Shown: positions 33,851 to 42,107 of the stretch, piece after piece
How the letters are laid out: each line of letters opens with the position of its first letter
Position numbering within the stretch: position 1 is the first letter of the stretch
Source of the DNA: Phil1 sp963643205
Lineage (GTDB): Bacteria; Bacillota; Clostridia; Christensenellales; CAG-138
Length of the DNA stretch: 63,324 nucleotides
Reading direction: 5' to 3'
Assembly (NCBI GenBank): GCA_963643205.1
Contig: CAVIJJ010000005.1
Coordinates: 1 to 63,324 of the forward strand
The notes under the pieces: model-generated
The model's input: only the letters and a program-made list of their open reading frames with translations
Databases searched by the model: none
What the model was told of the DNA's origin: nothing
Translations under genes and position numbers: made by a program

Positions 33851-34132
33851 TCAACCGCGGTCCTGCTTTTTCTTTTTTTCCGGGAAAAGCTGCACCGTGA
33901 ACTTATTAAAATCCACGCTTTCCATAAAGTCCGAGGGGGAGAATACCGTATGGCGGAACGTATTAAGCTCGTTCAGGTGCTTTTTCAGCATTACCGGACG
34001 GGACAGGTCAAGCTCGCGGCAAATATCGCTGAGCACAGCGTTCCATTCATCCTCGCTTTTCGCGGCAGGGAATTCCATTACAACGTCCTTTATAATCCTG
34101 TCCATGTCCCGCGTGGCGGCCCATACTTTCAT
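33851..34132 (-). CDS. Small hypothetical protein
   Basis: 93 residues with a clean AAAGGAG site. Mostly helical, charged, ending in a Lys-rich tail (KKKKQ). No membrane segment or motif known to me. It begins 12 bases after the EFR1-type gene and may share its transcript. Confidence 0.65.
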   Translation of the reverse strand: MKVWAATRDMDRIIKDVVMEFPAAKSEDEWNAVLSDICRELDLSRPVMLKKHLNELNTFRHTVFSPSDFMESVDFNKFTVQLFPEKKKKQDRG

Positions 34133-34144
34133 AAAAAATCTCCT

Positions 34145-34945
34145 TTATTCGCCAAATCTTTTTTCAAGCATTCTTACGTGGGATATAAAATCCGTGTCCT
34201 CAAAGCGCCTTGCGCCAACAGGGCAAGCCTTTATGCATGCCTGGCACTTTATGCATATGCCGTTCGTTTCGGCGGGGTTATCGGCATTTATGCTGCCCAT
34301 GGGGCAAGCGGGAGCGCACTTTGCGCAGCGCGTGCATAGCGATGAATCCACGACCGGCCTGGCCTTAAGGAAACGGGCCGGTGTGCCGTCCTCTTTAAGG
34401 GGAATGTAATACGGCGCGAGAGGGGTTTCATAATCAAAATCAAGCGGCTTGTCAAGCCCGGCGGCTATGCTTTGGGCCAACGCCGCGCCCAGAGCGTCAA
34501 GCTCCGCCAAATCGGCCGTATTTGGCTTACCTCGTGCGATTTTGGCCGAAAACGCGTGCTCGCCTTCAATGCTCCTTGCCGCCGCCGGCGCAAAGCCGTT
34601 CTGGCGACCTAAAATCAAAAGCTCCCTCAGCGCGTCCCCGGGGCTTCTTTTGCCGTATGTGCACAGGGCTATAAGCCTTGTTTTGCCGCCGCCGTGTATA
34701 TTCGCCGCTATGTCCGGCGCTATTTTGTTGGGCAGTCTTCCCGCGTATACGGGCATGGCAATAACAACAATGTCGTCGTTATCAAATGTGCATACGGCCC
34801 TTCTCGCGGCGGCGGGGGTCAGGTCAAGCTCATTATATTCGGCCCCAAGTTCTCTTTTCAGCGCATAAGCAACAGCCCTCGCGGCAATACGGCTGTTTCC
34901 CGTGGGGCTGAAGTAAACACAATGGATTGTTTTTATTTGGCTCAC
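34145..34945 (-). CDS. EFR1 family ferredoxin/flavodoxin fusion (ferrodoxin)
   Basis: 266 residues: a flavodoxin-like domain (FSPTGNSRIAA phosphate loop near residue 12; PVYAGRLPNK) and two C-terminal [4Fe-4S] motifs (CTRCAKCAPACP, CIKCQACIKACP). Such proteins shuttle electrons internally between FMN and clusters in anaerobes. Start is GTG at 34945, overlapping the TSCPD stop (GTGA). Confidence 0.9.
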   Translation of the reverse strand: MSQIKTIHCVYFSPTGNSRIAARAVAYALKRELGAEYNELDLTPAAARRAVCTFDNDDIVVIAMPVYAGRLPNKIAPDIAANIHGGGKTRLIALCTYGKRSPGDALRELLILGRQNGFAPAAARSIEGEHAFSAKIARGKPNTADLAELDALGAALAQSIAAGLDKPLDFDYETPLAPYYIPLKEDGTPARFLKARPVVDSSLCTRCAKCAPACPMGSINADNPAETNGICIKCQACIKACPVGARRFEDTDFISHVRMLEKRFGE

Positions 34946-35211
34946 TTGGCCTGCGCTTTAATCTCGTTAAGGCTCTTTTTAAGGTTCCTTGCCAGCTGAT
35001 CGGAGCAGGAGGTGTTCTTCTCGCCGCAGCGTATGCCGTCAAGCCTTTCTATAACCTCGTCCACGCTCATGCCCTCGGCAAGCGCGCCAAGCGCCTTAAG
35101 GTTGCCGTTGCAGCCGCCGATGTAGCGGATGTTGTGAACACGCAGGTTTTCGTCAATGTCCAAATCTATCTGCCTTGAGCATACTCCCATGGGATAAAAG
35201 GTATAGTGCAT
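34942..35211 (-). CDS. TSCPD domain protein (TIGR03905-like)
   Basis: 89 residues. The TSCPD motif appears as NTSCSDQLA, with conserved Cys in GVCS and GGCNGN and GIRCG. This small domain also ends class II ribonucleotide reductases; stand-alone copies are common in Clostridia and of unknown role, perhaps metal or Fe-S related. AGGAGG site. Coupled to the EFR1 gene by a 4-base overlap. Confidence 0.88.
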   Translation of the reverse strand: MHYTFYPMGVCSRQIDLDIDENLRVHNIRYIGGCNGNLKALGALAEGMSVDEVIERLDGIRCGEKNTSCSDQLARNLKKSLNEIKAQAK

Positions 35212-35248
35212 AATTAAAAGCCTCCTTGATTTTTTATTTAAGCTTAAA

Positions 35249-36109
35249 TTATTTTGTCCATCTTCCGCTTGAGCCGCAGGGAAGTATAAGCCCCTGCCCC
35301 TTGCGGGTTATGGGCAGGCCAACCTCGCCCGCCTCAATGTGCCCCGTGCCTATCGCAACCTTTAGCGCGTTTGAAAGCACCGTTGGCGCAAGGCCGGTAG
35401 TGTATGAGTTTATAAGGAAGAACAGCGCGTTTTTATCCAGCAGCTTAACGCATTCCTCAAGCAGGGGATAAAGCCCTTCCTCTATTTTCCACATTTCGCC
35501 GTTAGGACCCCTGCCGTAGCTTGGCGGATCCATAAGTATGCCGTGGTATGTTCTGCCGCGCCTTTGCTCGCGCAGCACAAACTTCATAACGTCGTCCACT
35601 ATAAAGCGAACAGGCCTGTCCGCAAGGCCGCTTTGGTTAAGATTGTCCTTTGCCCAGGCAACCATGCCCTTTGCCGCGTCAACGTGCACAACCTCCGCTC
35701 CCGCGCTCGCGAGCGCGCAGGTGGCTCCGCCGGTATAGGCGAAAAGATTGAGTACCCTCGGCTTTTCTCCGCCAAGGTCGGCCTTTCTCAATATGTCCTG
35801 CATCCATGCCCAGTTTACGGCCTGCTCGGGGAAAAGGCCGGTGTGCTTAAAGCCTGTCGGGCGAACAATAAAGCTAAGCTCACGCCATTTTATGGTCCAT
35901 GCCTCGTCAAGAGCGGTATTGTATTCCCAGTGTCCGCCGCCCGATGATGAGCGGATATAGTGAGCGTCCGGCTTGGCGTTTGAGCGGCCCATTGGCCATA
36001 TAGCCTGCGGATCGGGCCTTAGCAGGGTAACATCGCCCCAGCGTTCCAGCTTTTCTCCGCCGCCCGCGTCTATTATTTCGTAATCGCGCCAACTGTCGGC
36101 AAGATACAT
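35249..36109 (-). CDS. Class I SAM-dependent (RNA) methyltransferase, RlmI-like
   Basis: 286 residues. SAM loop VLNLFAYTGGATCALASAGAEVVHVD and the DPPSYGRG catalytic motif are typical of the RlmI/RlmK/Trm5-type cytosine or guanine methyltransferases (COG1092). The N-terminal PUA domain of RlmI is absent; instead about 80 residues with WP(M)GRSNAKPDAHY. Such short forms are common in Firmicutes. GGAGG site. The gene follows cvpA-like DNA with a 12-base gap. Confidence 0.85.
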   Translation of the reverse strand: MYLADSWRDYEIIDAGGGEKLERWGDVTLLRPDPQAIWPMGRSNAKPDAHYIRSSSGGGHWEYNTALDEAWTIKWRELSFIVRPTGFKHTGLFPEQAVNWAWMQDILRKADLGGEKPRVLNLFAYTGGATCALASAGAEVVHVDAAKGMVAWAKDNLNQSGLADRPVRFIVDDVMKFVLREQRRGRTYHGILMDPPSYGRGPNGEMWKIEEGLYPLLEECVKLLDKNALFFLINSYTTGLAPTVLSNALKVAIGTGHIEAGEVGLPITRKGQGLILPCGSSGRWTK

Positions 36110-36121
36110 ATTTTTACCTCC

Positions 36122-36832
36122 TCAGCAGCCGGGCATCATGCCCAGCAGGAAATTGCACATATAGAAGAACTTCGCGCCGACCGATTCGTTAACCGTGTTC
36201 GTTACGAACTGGAACTTGCCCTGAAGCACTATCAGCCCAAGCGGCACAAGCATGAACAGCAGAAATACCGCCAGTATGCCGTGCACAAGCCCAAGCCCGC
36301 CGGCTATCGCCCTGTCCGCCGCCCTAAGCTGCGGAAGCGTCCAGGCGTAATCGATTCCGTTCAGTATAAACGCCAGTATTATCCTTACGATAATGAATAT
36401 TCCGATAAATACCAGTATGTTTATAAACAGGGCCACTATGGTTTGGTTAAAATAATCGCCAAGCGTTACTATGCCCTCGTCCGCGAACTGCTCCTTTGCT
36501 ATGTTGTCCGCTATGTTCTTGGCAACGGGGTAGGGAAGATCCGCGTTTGAGAAAACGGAATTAAGCGTATCCGTGCTTATTTCGTTTATGTTGGTTTTGG
36601 CAAGCTCCACGTCGTTCACGTATTCGCTGCCCTCGGTATAATAAAGCATTGTGTTAAGAAGCTTTTCGTTAGACATTACGGCCTTTGAACCCACGGGCAG
36701 CAGCACCATGGCCACAAGCCACGCCAGTATGTACGCGCCTATTGACAAAAGCGTGGATAAAAAGCCGCGGTATATACCGTGCAGCACAAAGAATATAAGC
36801 ACCGCAAGAACCGCTATATCCAAAAGATTCAC
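36122..36832 (-). CDS. CvpA family membrane protein
   Basis: 236 residues, GTG start at 36832 with a perfect AAGGAGG. Four membrane helices: the N-terminal pair (LLDIAVLAVLIFFVLHGIYRGF, shown in part) is the CvpA signature; the third and fourth follow an extracytoplasmic loop of about 85 residues. CvpA-like proteins have been linked to colicin V production and to envelope or bile stress; the exact role is unsettled. Confidence 0.85.
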   Translation of the reverse strand: MNLLDIAVLAVLIFFVLHGIYRGFLSTLLSIGAYILAWLVAMVLLPVGSKAVMSNEKLLNTMLYYTEGSEYVNDVELAKTNINEISTDTLNSVFSNADLPYPVAKNIADNIAKEQFADEGIVTLGDYFNQTIVALFINILVFIGIFIIVRIILAFILNGIDYAWTLPQLRAADRAIAGGLGLVHGILAVFLLFMLVPLGLIVLQGKFQFVTNTVNESVGAKFFYMCNFLLGMMPGC

Positions 36833-36859
36833 GTTTCTTATAACCTCCTTTTTGCCGCT

Positions 36860-37996
36860 TTATTTAAGCGTTAAAAGCTTTAATGAGCCGTCCGCGCATT
36901 CGCACAGCGCCTCATTTTCGCTGAGCTTTGTGGCCTTTACGCAGCTGAAATCCAGCGCGTATGTTCCGCTCAGCTTGCCCGCGGCGGTATAGATATACAA
37001 TGTATCGGTTGAGAACGCGGCCATTTTGCCGCTGTATGCCATAACGGAGTGAACTCCATCGTTCAGCTGCACCGTGCGCGCCGTTGCGCTGCTTGTGGAT
37101 GACTCCTCAACGCTGTAAAGCTTGGCCACGTTCATGCTGTCCTCATTCCTGGGAACGAAAAGGAAAAGCGGCTTTGTGGAGGCGGTTGAGCAATCGCTTA
37201 AGCGATAGCCGTATGTGAGCAGGCGCCAGCTTTCGCCGCTTATGCTTGCGTCGCAGCGGATAAGCTGTTCGGTTCCGGATATGAAAATGCTGTTTTTCGT
37301 GAAAACAACCTTGTCCACAATCTGGGAATTAACGCTTATTACTCCGCTCATGGCGGCAACGCTTTCGCTGCCCTGCGCGGCGTAGCTGTATGTTGTAAGG
37401 GTGGTTACGGGAGTATCGGCAGAGGTTGAAAGTATGAGCGTCCACATAAGGTCGCCCGACGTTGAGCCGTAAAAGCCGCAGTCCGTTATAATGCCGTCTC
37501 CCTGCTCTATTATGTCCACAAGCGAGCCGGACTTGTTATAAACAAGCACGGCGTAATCGCCCGCGGAATCCATTCTTAGCACCGCTATGTGGTTGGCCGC
37601 GCAGCGAACGAACATTATCTGCCCGCCAACGTCAATTATGCTTTCCGTGCCTATTATCTGCACGGCGGTTGAAGAATAAAGCGCGGCGGTGCCGTTTGCG
37701 GCGGCAACGGAAACATCGCTTGTGCCGAGGCTCATGCTCTTTGCGCTGTCCGGACTGGAGGGATTGTATATAACAAGCTTGTCCCCGTCCGCGTAATAGA
37801 ACACGGAATCCGAATAGGCGTAAGCGGCCTCCGAATAAAAGGGAAGGGAAGTTACGCTTCCGAACGAGGCGCGGGATTTAATAAATGCCCTTACGCCGAA
37901 AAAGCCCCCCGCGAGCACAGCCGCGGCAAGCAGAATCAGTAAAAGTCTTTTTAATGTAAAAGCCCTGTCAACGCTTTTTAGCTTTCGTTTTGCCAT
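36860..37996 (-). CDS. DUF5711 family protein (membrane-anchored beta-propeller)
   Basis: 378 residues. A membrane helix at about 15-38, then a long extracytoplasmic domain of repeated beta strands with Ser/Thr-rich turns; I recognise it as DUF5711-like, a Clostridia family with a propeller-like fold. No catalytic motif. It is followed closely by cvpA-like and RlmI-like genes. Role unknown, envelope-related by topology. Confidence 0.75.
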   Translation of the reverse strand: MAKRKLKSVDRAFTLKRLLLILLAAAVLAGGFFGVRAFIKSRASFGSVTSLPFYSEAAYAYSDSVFYYADGDKLVIYNPSSPDSAKSMSLGTSDVSVAAANGTAALYSSTAVQIIGTESIIDVGGQIMFVRCAANHIAVLRMDSAGDYAVLVYNKSGSLVDIIEQGDGIITDCGFYGSTSGDLMWTLILSTSADTPVTTLTTYSYAAQGSESVAAMSGVISVNSQIVDKVVFTKNSIFISGTEQLIRCDASISGESWRLLTYGYRLSDCSTASTKPLFLFVPRNEDSMNVAKLYSVEESSTSSATARTVQLNDGVHSVMAYSGKMAAFSTDTLYIYTAAGKLSGTYALDFSCVKATKLSENEALCECADGSLKLLTLK

Positions 37997-38048
37997 TGAT
38001 CACCAGCAGTTAATAGCCCCGTTTTAGGGGCGTTTTTTCGGCCACCCG

Positions 38049-38936
38049 TTACGCCTTGGCCGGCAGCAGCACCTTAAGGGAGCCGGGCAGTACGCGGAAT
38101 ACGGCGGGGGTGGATAGGCCAACCTCACCATCCAGCTGAAGGGTGCAGCTTTCCGGGCAGGTAACCTTTATTTCGGTTGTGCGAATATGGTGCACAACGT
38201 CTGTGTGCGATACGTATGTTCCTTTTATAAACTGGGGCAGCAGGCGTATAAACTTGCTAAGCTTAACCTTTTCAACAAAGCAAATGTCAAGCTCCCCGTC
38301 AAAGGGATCCGCCATGGGCACCGCGCGCATGCCTCCGCCAACGTATTGGCCGTTGCCGATGCTCATTATATGCGCGTCGTATTGCTCCGTTACGCCGTCG
38401 TGCTCAATTGTGAGCGGCATTGTTTTAAGGTGCGCCAGCGTTTCAAAAACGCCCAGCATATAGGGAAGCATACCGTTGAATCTTTTTTTGTATTTTTCGG
38501 TCGCGATAAGCGTAGCCACGTCAAAGCCCAGGCCGGCCACGTTTATGAACGTGTGCCCGTTAACCTCGGCGGCGTCGGCATTCCTTACAACGCCGTTTGA
38601 GAGCGTATCCGCCGCGCCCTCAACATCCTTGGCGAAGCCCATAACCTTTGTAAAGTCGTTGCCCGTGCCGAAGGGGAGCACGGCAAGCACGGCGTCTGTG
38701 CCTATTGTGGCGGCGGCAACCTCGTTTATCGTACCGTCTCCGCCAACCGCGGCTATAAGCTTTTGCCCGCGCGCGATGGCGGCCCTTGCCAGCTCCGTGG
38801 CGTGGCGCGGGGCGGTTGTGTAATCAAAAGTAAAGTCTACGCCGCGGCTTTTCAAAAGCTCCGAAAGCTCTTTGAATTTCTGAGCCGCAAGACCTGAACC
38901 GGAAACGGGGTTAACGATAAAATAAGGCTTATCCAT
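38049..38936 (-). CDS. Diacylglycerol/lipid kinase family protein (YegS/BmrU-like)
   Basis: 295 residues, normal. N-terminal NPVSGSGLA and the catalytic GGDGTINEV (about residues 63-71), then FGTGNDF and the C-terminal beta sandwich. Phosphorylates a lipid such as diacylglycerol in the cytosol/membrane interface. GGAGG site close to the ATG. Confidence 0.92.
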   Translation of the reverse strand: MDKPYFIVNPVSGSGLAAQKFKELSELLKSRGVDFTFDYTTAPRHATELARAAIARGQKLIAAVGGDGTINEVAAATIGTDAVLAVLPFGTGNDFTKVMGFAKDVEGAADTLSNGVVRNADAAEVNGHTFINVAGLGFDVATLIATEKYKKRFNGMLPYMLGVFETLAHLKTMPLTIEHDGVTEQYDAHIMSIGNGQYVGGGMRAVPMADPFDGELDICFVEKVKLSKFIRLLPQFIKGTYVSHTDVVHHIRTTEIKVTCPESCTLQLDGEVGLSTPAVFRVLPGSLKVLLPAKA

Positions 38937-39038
38937 AAAATCCTCCGTGGGTACAACATATCTATTTTATTCTAATTCAAAACTTTGAATATGTACAGTC
39001 GCAATGCTGTAAATTTTCCGTGTACTTTTTTGATACCG

Positions 39039-39062
39039 CAAAAAAACGGCCTTCCGGCCGCC
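39039..39062 (-). terminator. Intrinsic terminator of the toxin-antitoxin operon
   Basis: Hairpin CGGCC/GGCCG just after the toxin stop, with an A7 run on the plus strand giving T7 on the minus strand. Confidence 0.8.
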
Positions 39063-39063
39063 T

Positions 39064-39324
39064 TTAAGCATCGTAGTGCTCTTTGCATGAAACAATGTAG
39101 ATTATGCCATTTTCCTCATAGTAAACTACTCTGTTCGCCTCGTCTATGAGCCTGCTCCACCATCCGCTCAGGTTTTCCCTTAGCGGCTCGGGTTTACCTA
39201 TACCGTCAAATGTATCCCGTTGAATGTCTTTTATAATAGCGTTTATCCTTTTAAGAACCTTTTTGTCCTGCATTTGCCAATACAGGTAATCCTCCCGGGC
39301 TCTGTCCTCCCACAACAGCCGTAT
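39064..39324 (-). CDS. yoeB: Txe/YoeB family toxin (mRNA interferase) with non-canonical start
   Basis: About 86 residues, very close to E. coli YoeB (REDYLYWQ, GKPEPL, LSGWWSRLI, EHY). Catalytic residues equivalent to Glu46, Arg65, His83 and Tyr84 are all present. It should cut ribosome-bound mRNA and be held off by the upstream RelB-like antitoxin. No ATG/GTG exists at the expected N-terminus. The codon aligned with the YoeB initiator is ATA at 39324, placed 7 bases after an AGAGGA site; a TTG at 39315 would lose three residues and lies too far from it. Either a rare AUA start or a mutated, weakened toxin. Confidence 0.88.
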   Translation of the reverse strand: MRLLWEDRAREDYLYWQMQDKKVLKRINAIIKDIQRDTFDGIGKPEPLRENLSGWWSRLIDEANRVVYYEENGIIYIVSCKEHYDA

Positions 39325-39327
39325 AGA

Positions 39328-39582
39328 TTATTCCTCTATCAACTCGTGCTCCGCGAAGTGGGCGTTTCCCTCCTTAATGTCGCGCATAACGTCCTCAAGG
39401 TAGCGAATGTTGCTGCGCGAATAAAAAGGATCCGCGTTCAGCTCAAACGGAATGCGGTTTTCCCTTGCCACGGTTTTCAGAAAAATATTTATGGCCGTGG
39501 ACATGCTAAGCCCTATTGTATCGAGGGTTCTTTCGGCGCTGCGCTTAACCTCGTCATCCACGCGCACGCTTATCTGTGCCAT
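39328..39582 (-). CDS. relB: RelB/DinJ family antitoxin
   Basis: 84 residues. N-terminal ribbon-helix-helix (AQISVRVDDEVKRSAERTL) that binds the operator, and a C-terminal tail that wraps the toxin. Start has a GGGAG-type site. Only 3 bases separate its stop from the toxin's apparent ATA codon, and the toxin's ribosome site lies inside its last codons. DinJ normally pairs with YafQ and YefM with YoeB, so this is a mixed pairing. Confidence 0.9.
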   Translation of the reverse strand: MAQISVRVDDEVKRSAERTLDTIGLSMSTAINIFLKTVARENRIPFELNADPFYSRSNIRYLEDVMRDIKEGNAHFAEHELIEE

Positions 39583-39681
39583 TTCGTTTCACTCCCTTTT
39601 TAAGCAATCTTTAAGTGTATTGCATTACAATAAATAGCAAAATGCAAGCATAACGCTGTTAAAACGCTGTGAACAGAATAT

Positions 39682-39710
39682 AAAAAACCTGCCGGGGAAT
39701 GCCCGACAGG
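39682..39710 (-). terminator. Intrinsic terminator after small gene
   Basis: CCTGCCGGG/CCCGACAGG stem (39688-39696 with 39702-39710) and A6 on the plus strand, giving T6 on the minus strand. Confidence 0.75.
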
Positions 39711-39725
39711 AATTGGTTAAAAATT

Positions 39726-39911
39726 TTATTTAAGGTTGGTGAGAAGCGTAAGCACAATTACGATGATAAACAGTATCAGCCACCAGGGCGTGCCCCTGCG
39801 GGGGCCGCGGTTTCTGTTTCCGCCTCCGCCGCCCGAGGAGTTTTTCGTGGCCTGAATGTAGTGCATGTAGCCGGTGCCAAACAGACCGAAATCGTCATCG
39901 CTGCAGATCAT
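39726..39911 (-). CDS. Small Gly-rich single-pass membrane protein
   Basis: 61 residues with a good GGAGG site five bases before the ATG. N-terminal acidic part, a Gly/Asn/Arg-rich linker (about 25-40), then a C-terminal hydrophobic helix (WWLILFIIVIVLTLL). A terminator follows it. It lies 33 bases after the ccdA-like gene, probably the same transcript. No family known. Confidence 0.7.
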   Translation of the reverse strand: MICSDDDFGLFGTGYMHYIQATKNSSGGGGGNRNRGPRRGTPWWLILFIIVIVLTLLTNLK

Positions 39912-39944
39912 GACAGCCTCCGTTAATATTGCGCGCGGCTGAAA

Positions 39945-40664
39945 TCAGTGCACGTGCTCCGCGTGGAAAAACGCCTCGCCTATAACCTCGCAAAGCAGAT
40001 ACGCCGCCGCAAGCAGAATCACTACGCCGAGTATTATGCGAACTATCTTTTCCGCCTTCATGTAGCGCGGCGAGCTCATAAGCCGGCTCACAAAGCCCGC
40101 GCTCGTGCCGGCAATAACCGAAAGCACGCCGTGGCCAATGGAGAATATTACAAGCAGCAGCACGCCGTAAAGTATGTGCGCGTTGTTGGCGACTATGGCA
40201 AGCATTGCTATAAGCACGGGCGTTGTGCAGTGCGAAGAGAACGCGCCCGCGAGCAGTCCCGCCGTAAACGTTGCCCAGTAGCCCTTGTTGGGCTTGGCCT
40301 TAATGCTGGTTTCGGGTATAATCTCGAACACGCCGAACATCTGAAGCGCCATCGCTATAAGAAGAAGCGCCAGCGCAAGGTGCAGCCAAACGCCCAGGGA
40401 GTTGAGCAGATTGCCCAGAAGCGACGCCGCGAAGCCCAGAACCGTGAACGTTATCATGGAGCCGAGCGCGAACATAAGCGAAAGGCGAAAGGCTTTTTTA
40501 GGCTCGTGCTCGTTAAGGCCGCCAACGCATCCCAGCACCAGCGGAATGGTTGAAAGGGAGCACGGGGTAAGGCTTGTAAGCAACCCGGCCGCAAGCGCTA
40601 TAAGCGGCGCCAGCCAAAGGTTTTCTCCCACAAGCTTTGAAAGGTTAAGTATAAAATCACTCAA
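39945..40664 (-). CDS. CcdA-like cytochrome c biogenesis/thiol-disulfide membrane protein
   Basis: About 239 residues with six membrane helices. It keeps the two intramembrane cysteines of CcdA/DsbD (SLTPCSLSTIP and SSHCTTPVL), which carry electrons from thioredoxin to the outside. The start is unclear: TTG at 40664 is listed, GTG at 40706 is an alternative, and an AAGGA site points to a GTA codon at 40676. The much longer frame to 41051 overlaps rpsF antisense and is rejected. A small membrane gene follows it. Confidence 0.8.
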   Translation of the reverse strand: MSDFILNLSKLVGENLWLAPLIALAAGLLTSLTPCSLSTIPLVLGCVGGLNEHEPKKAFRLSLMFALGSMITFTVLGFAASLLGNLLNSLGVWLHLALALLLIAMALQMFGVFEIIPETSIKAKPNKGYWATFTAGLLAGAFSSHCTTPVLIAMLAIVANNAHILYGVLLLVIFSIGHGVLSVIAGTSAGFVSRLMSSPRYMKAEKIVRIILGVVILLAAAYLLCEVIGEAFFHAEHVH

Positions 40665-40801
40665 GTTAAAGTTTACCAGGTTTCCTTGTTGTATTTTTGG
40701 CGACACGCGCCTATAATGAATGGTAACGCATACGGTGCCGCCATGCAAGGCTTTTTTGCCAAATTGATGAAAAAATCGTGTTTTTTGGTGTTTAATCGGG
40801 G

Positions 40802-40830
40802 TTGTATCTTTATTTTTATCATGATATAAT
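40802..40830 (+). promoter_or_regulatory. Sigma-A promoter of rpsF-ssb-rpsR
   Basis: TTGTAT (40802-40807), 17-bp spacer, TATAAT (40825-40830). Confidence 0.75.
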
Positions 40831-40836
40831 ATGTTG

Positions 40837-40880
40837 CTAACGTGCTTCTTGCGCCGCGTAAAACCGGCGCCATAAGACCA
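40837..40880 (+). promoter_or_regulatory. Structured rpsF leader, possible S6:S18 autoregulatory RNA
   Basis: The short leader folds a GCGCCG/CGGCGC hairpin (about 40849-40873) ahead of the ribosome site. S6:S18 repress their own operon in many bacteria through a leader stem with a CCG element; this one is a candidate by position and shape only. Confidence 0.4.
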
Positions 40881-40896
40881 TAAGGAGGTGAAAAGC

Positions 40897-41184
40897 GTGA
40901 ATAAGTACGAAGCTATGTATGTCATCACGCCGGAGCTTGAGGATGAGGCCATAAAGGGCGTAATCGAAAAGTACACCGGCATCATCACCGCTAACGGCGG
41001 TGAGGTCGAAAAGGTAGATGAGTGGGGCCGCCGTCGTCTGGCATATCCCATCGACTACAAGACCGAGGGCTATTACGTGCTGACTGCGTTTGCGGGCGAA
41101 AGCAAACTCCCCAAGGAGCTTGAGCGTAACCTGAACAACGATGAAAGCATTCTCCGTTTTCTCGTCGTTCGTCAGAACGGCTGA
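40897..41184 (+). CDS. rpsF: 30S ribosomal protein S6
   Basis: 95 residues. MNKYEAMYVITPEL start and the KVDEWGRRRLAYPI(D) core are classic S6. GTG at 40897 is the start; the GTG three codons earlier is part of the AAGGAGG site. First gene of rpsF-ssb-rpsR. Confidence 0.97.
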   Translation: MNKYEAMYVITPELEDEAIKGVIEKYTGIITANGGEVEKVDEWGRRRLAYPIDYKTEGYYVLTAFAGESKLPKELERNLNNDESILRFLVVRQNG

Positions 41185-41226
41185 AAACCGACTGTATAAG
41201 AGCTGAAAAAGAAAGGTCGTAACGCA

Positions 41227-41655
41227 ATGAATAAAGTCATACTGATAGGAAATCTTACCAGGGATCCCGAAATGCGGCAGACCGCTAACGGCACCAACGT
41301 TTGCACGCTGTCTATTGCCGTTAATCGCCGCTTTAAGGACAAGAGCACCGGCGAAGCCGTGACGGACTTTTTTAACGTTATAGTCTGGCGTCAGCTTGCG
41401 GAGCTTTGCGGAAGGTATCTTGCCAAGGGCCGTAAGGTCTGCGTAACAGGAGAGCTGCAGAACCGCTCATACGACGCTAAAGACGGAAGCAAGCGTTATG
41501 TGACCGAGATAGTCGCGGACGATGTGGAATTCCTCACCCCGCGCGACAGGGACGCTTCCGGCGCTTCAGCCGATTACGCTCAGCGTAACGACAGGCAGGC
41601 ACCCCAGGCTCCCGACGGATTTATAGACATTGACGACGACGCGCTGCCGTTCTAA
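41227..41655 (+). CDS. ssb: Single-stranded DNA-binding protein
   Basis: 142 residues. OB fold with NKVILIGNLTRDPEMR, the FFNVIVWRQLAE strand and a C-terminal acidic tip (DIDDDALPF) that docks partner proteins. Placed between S6 and S18, as in most Firmicutes. Confidence 0.97.
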   Translation: MNKVILIGNLTRDPEMRQTANGTNVCTLSIAVNRRFKDKSTGEAVTDFFNVIVWRQLAELCGRYLAKGRKVCVTGELQNRSYDAKDGSKRYVTEIVADDVEFLTPRDRDASGASADYAQRNDRQAPQAPDGFIDIDDDALPF

Positions 41656-41696
41656 GCCGCAGCCGCCGTTAAAGATTTGAAAGGAGATACTTCATC

Positions 41697-41942
41697 ATGG
41701 AAGAGCGTAGGACCATGAAGCCCCGTCCCCGCAAGGGCCGCCGTAAGGTTTGTGCCTTCTGCGCCGACAAGGTGGAACATATAGATTACAAGGACGTGAA
41801 CCGCCTTCGTAAGTTCACCACCGAGCGCGGCAAGATTATGCCCCGCAGGATGAGCGGCGTATGCGCAAAGCATCAGCGTGAGCTGGCCGTTGCCATCAAG
41901 CGTTCCCGTCAGGTCGCCCTTATGCCGTACGTTGCGGACTAA
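41697..41942 (+). CDS. rpsR: 30S ribosomal protein S18
   Basis: 81 residues. CAFCADK...DYKDVNRLRKF and the C-terminal AKHQRELAVAIKRSR(Q)VALMPY are standard S18. Two Cys in CxxC suggest the zinc-type C+ form. Shine-Dalgarno AAAGGAG. Confidence 0.97.
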   Translation: MEERRTMKPRPRKGRRKVCAFCADKVEHIDYKDVNRLRKFTTERGKIMPRRMSGVCAKHQRELAVAIKRSRQVALMPYVAD

Positions 41943-42020
41943 GGCAAACCCAATAGGAAATCACATAACAAACCAAAACAAAACAAAAAACCAAATCAAC
42001 CAAGCGAAGAGCGTTAGTAA

Positions 42021-42048
42021 CGGCCGCCCATATGGGCGGCCGCTTTTT
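42021..42048 (+). terminator. Intrinsic terminator of rpsF-ssb-rpsR
   Basis: Ten-bp perfect stem CGGCCGCCCA/TGGGCGGCCG followed by C and T5. Confidence 0.9.
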
Positions 42049-42107
42049 AGTATTGTCCTCAAAAGTTGTTTGTTTCGGGTATTCTTTATAAAAAAGGGAG
42101 TGTCGTT

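Noticed and set aside
38012..38036. Terminator between the DUF5711 and lipid kinase genes
   Set aside because: A GCCCC/GGGGC hairpin exists, but its T-run is on the plus side, where no gene needs it; on the minus strand there is no T-run.
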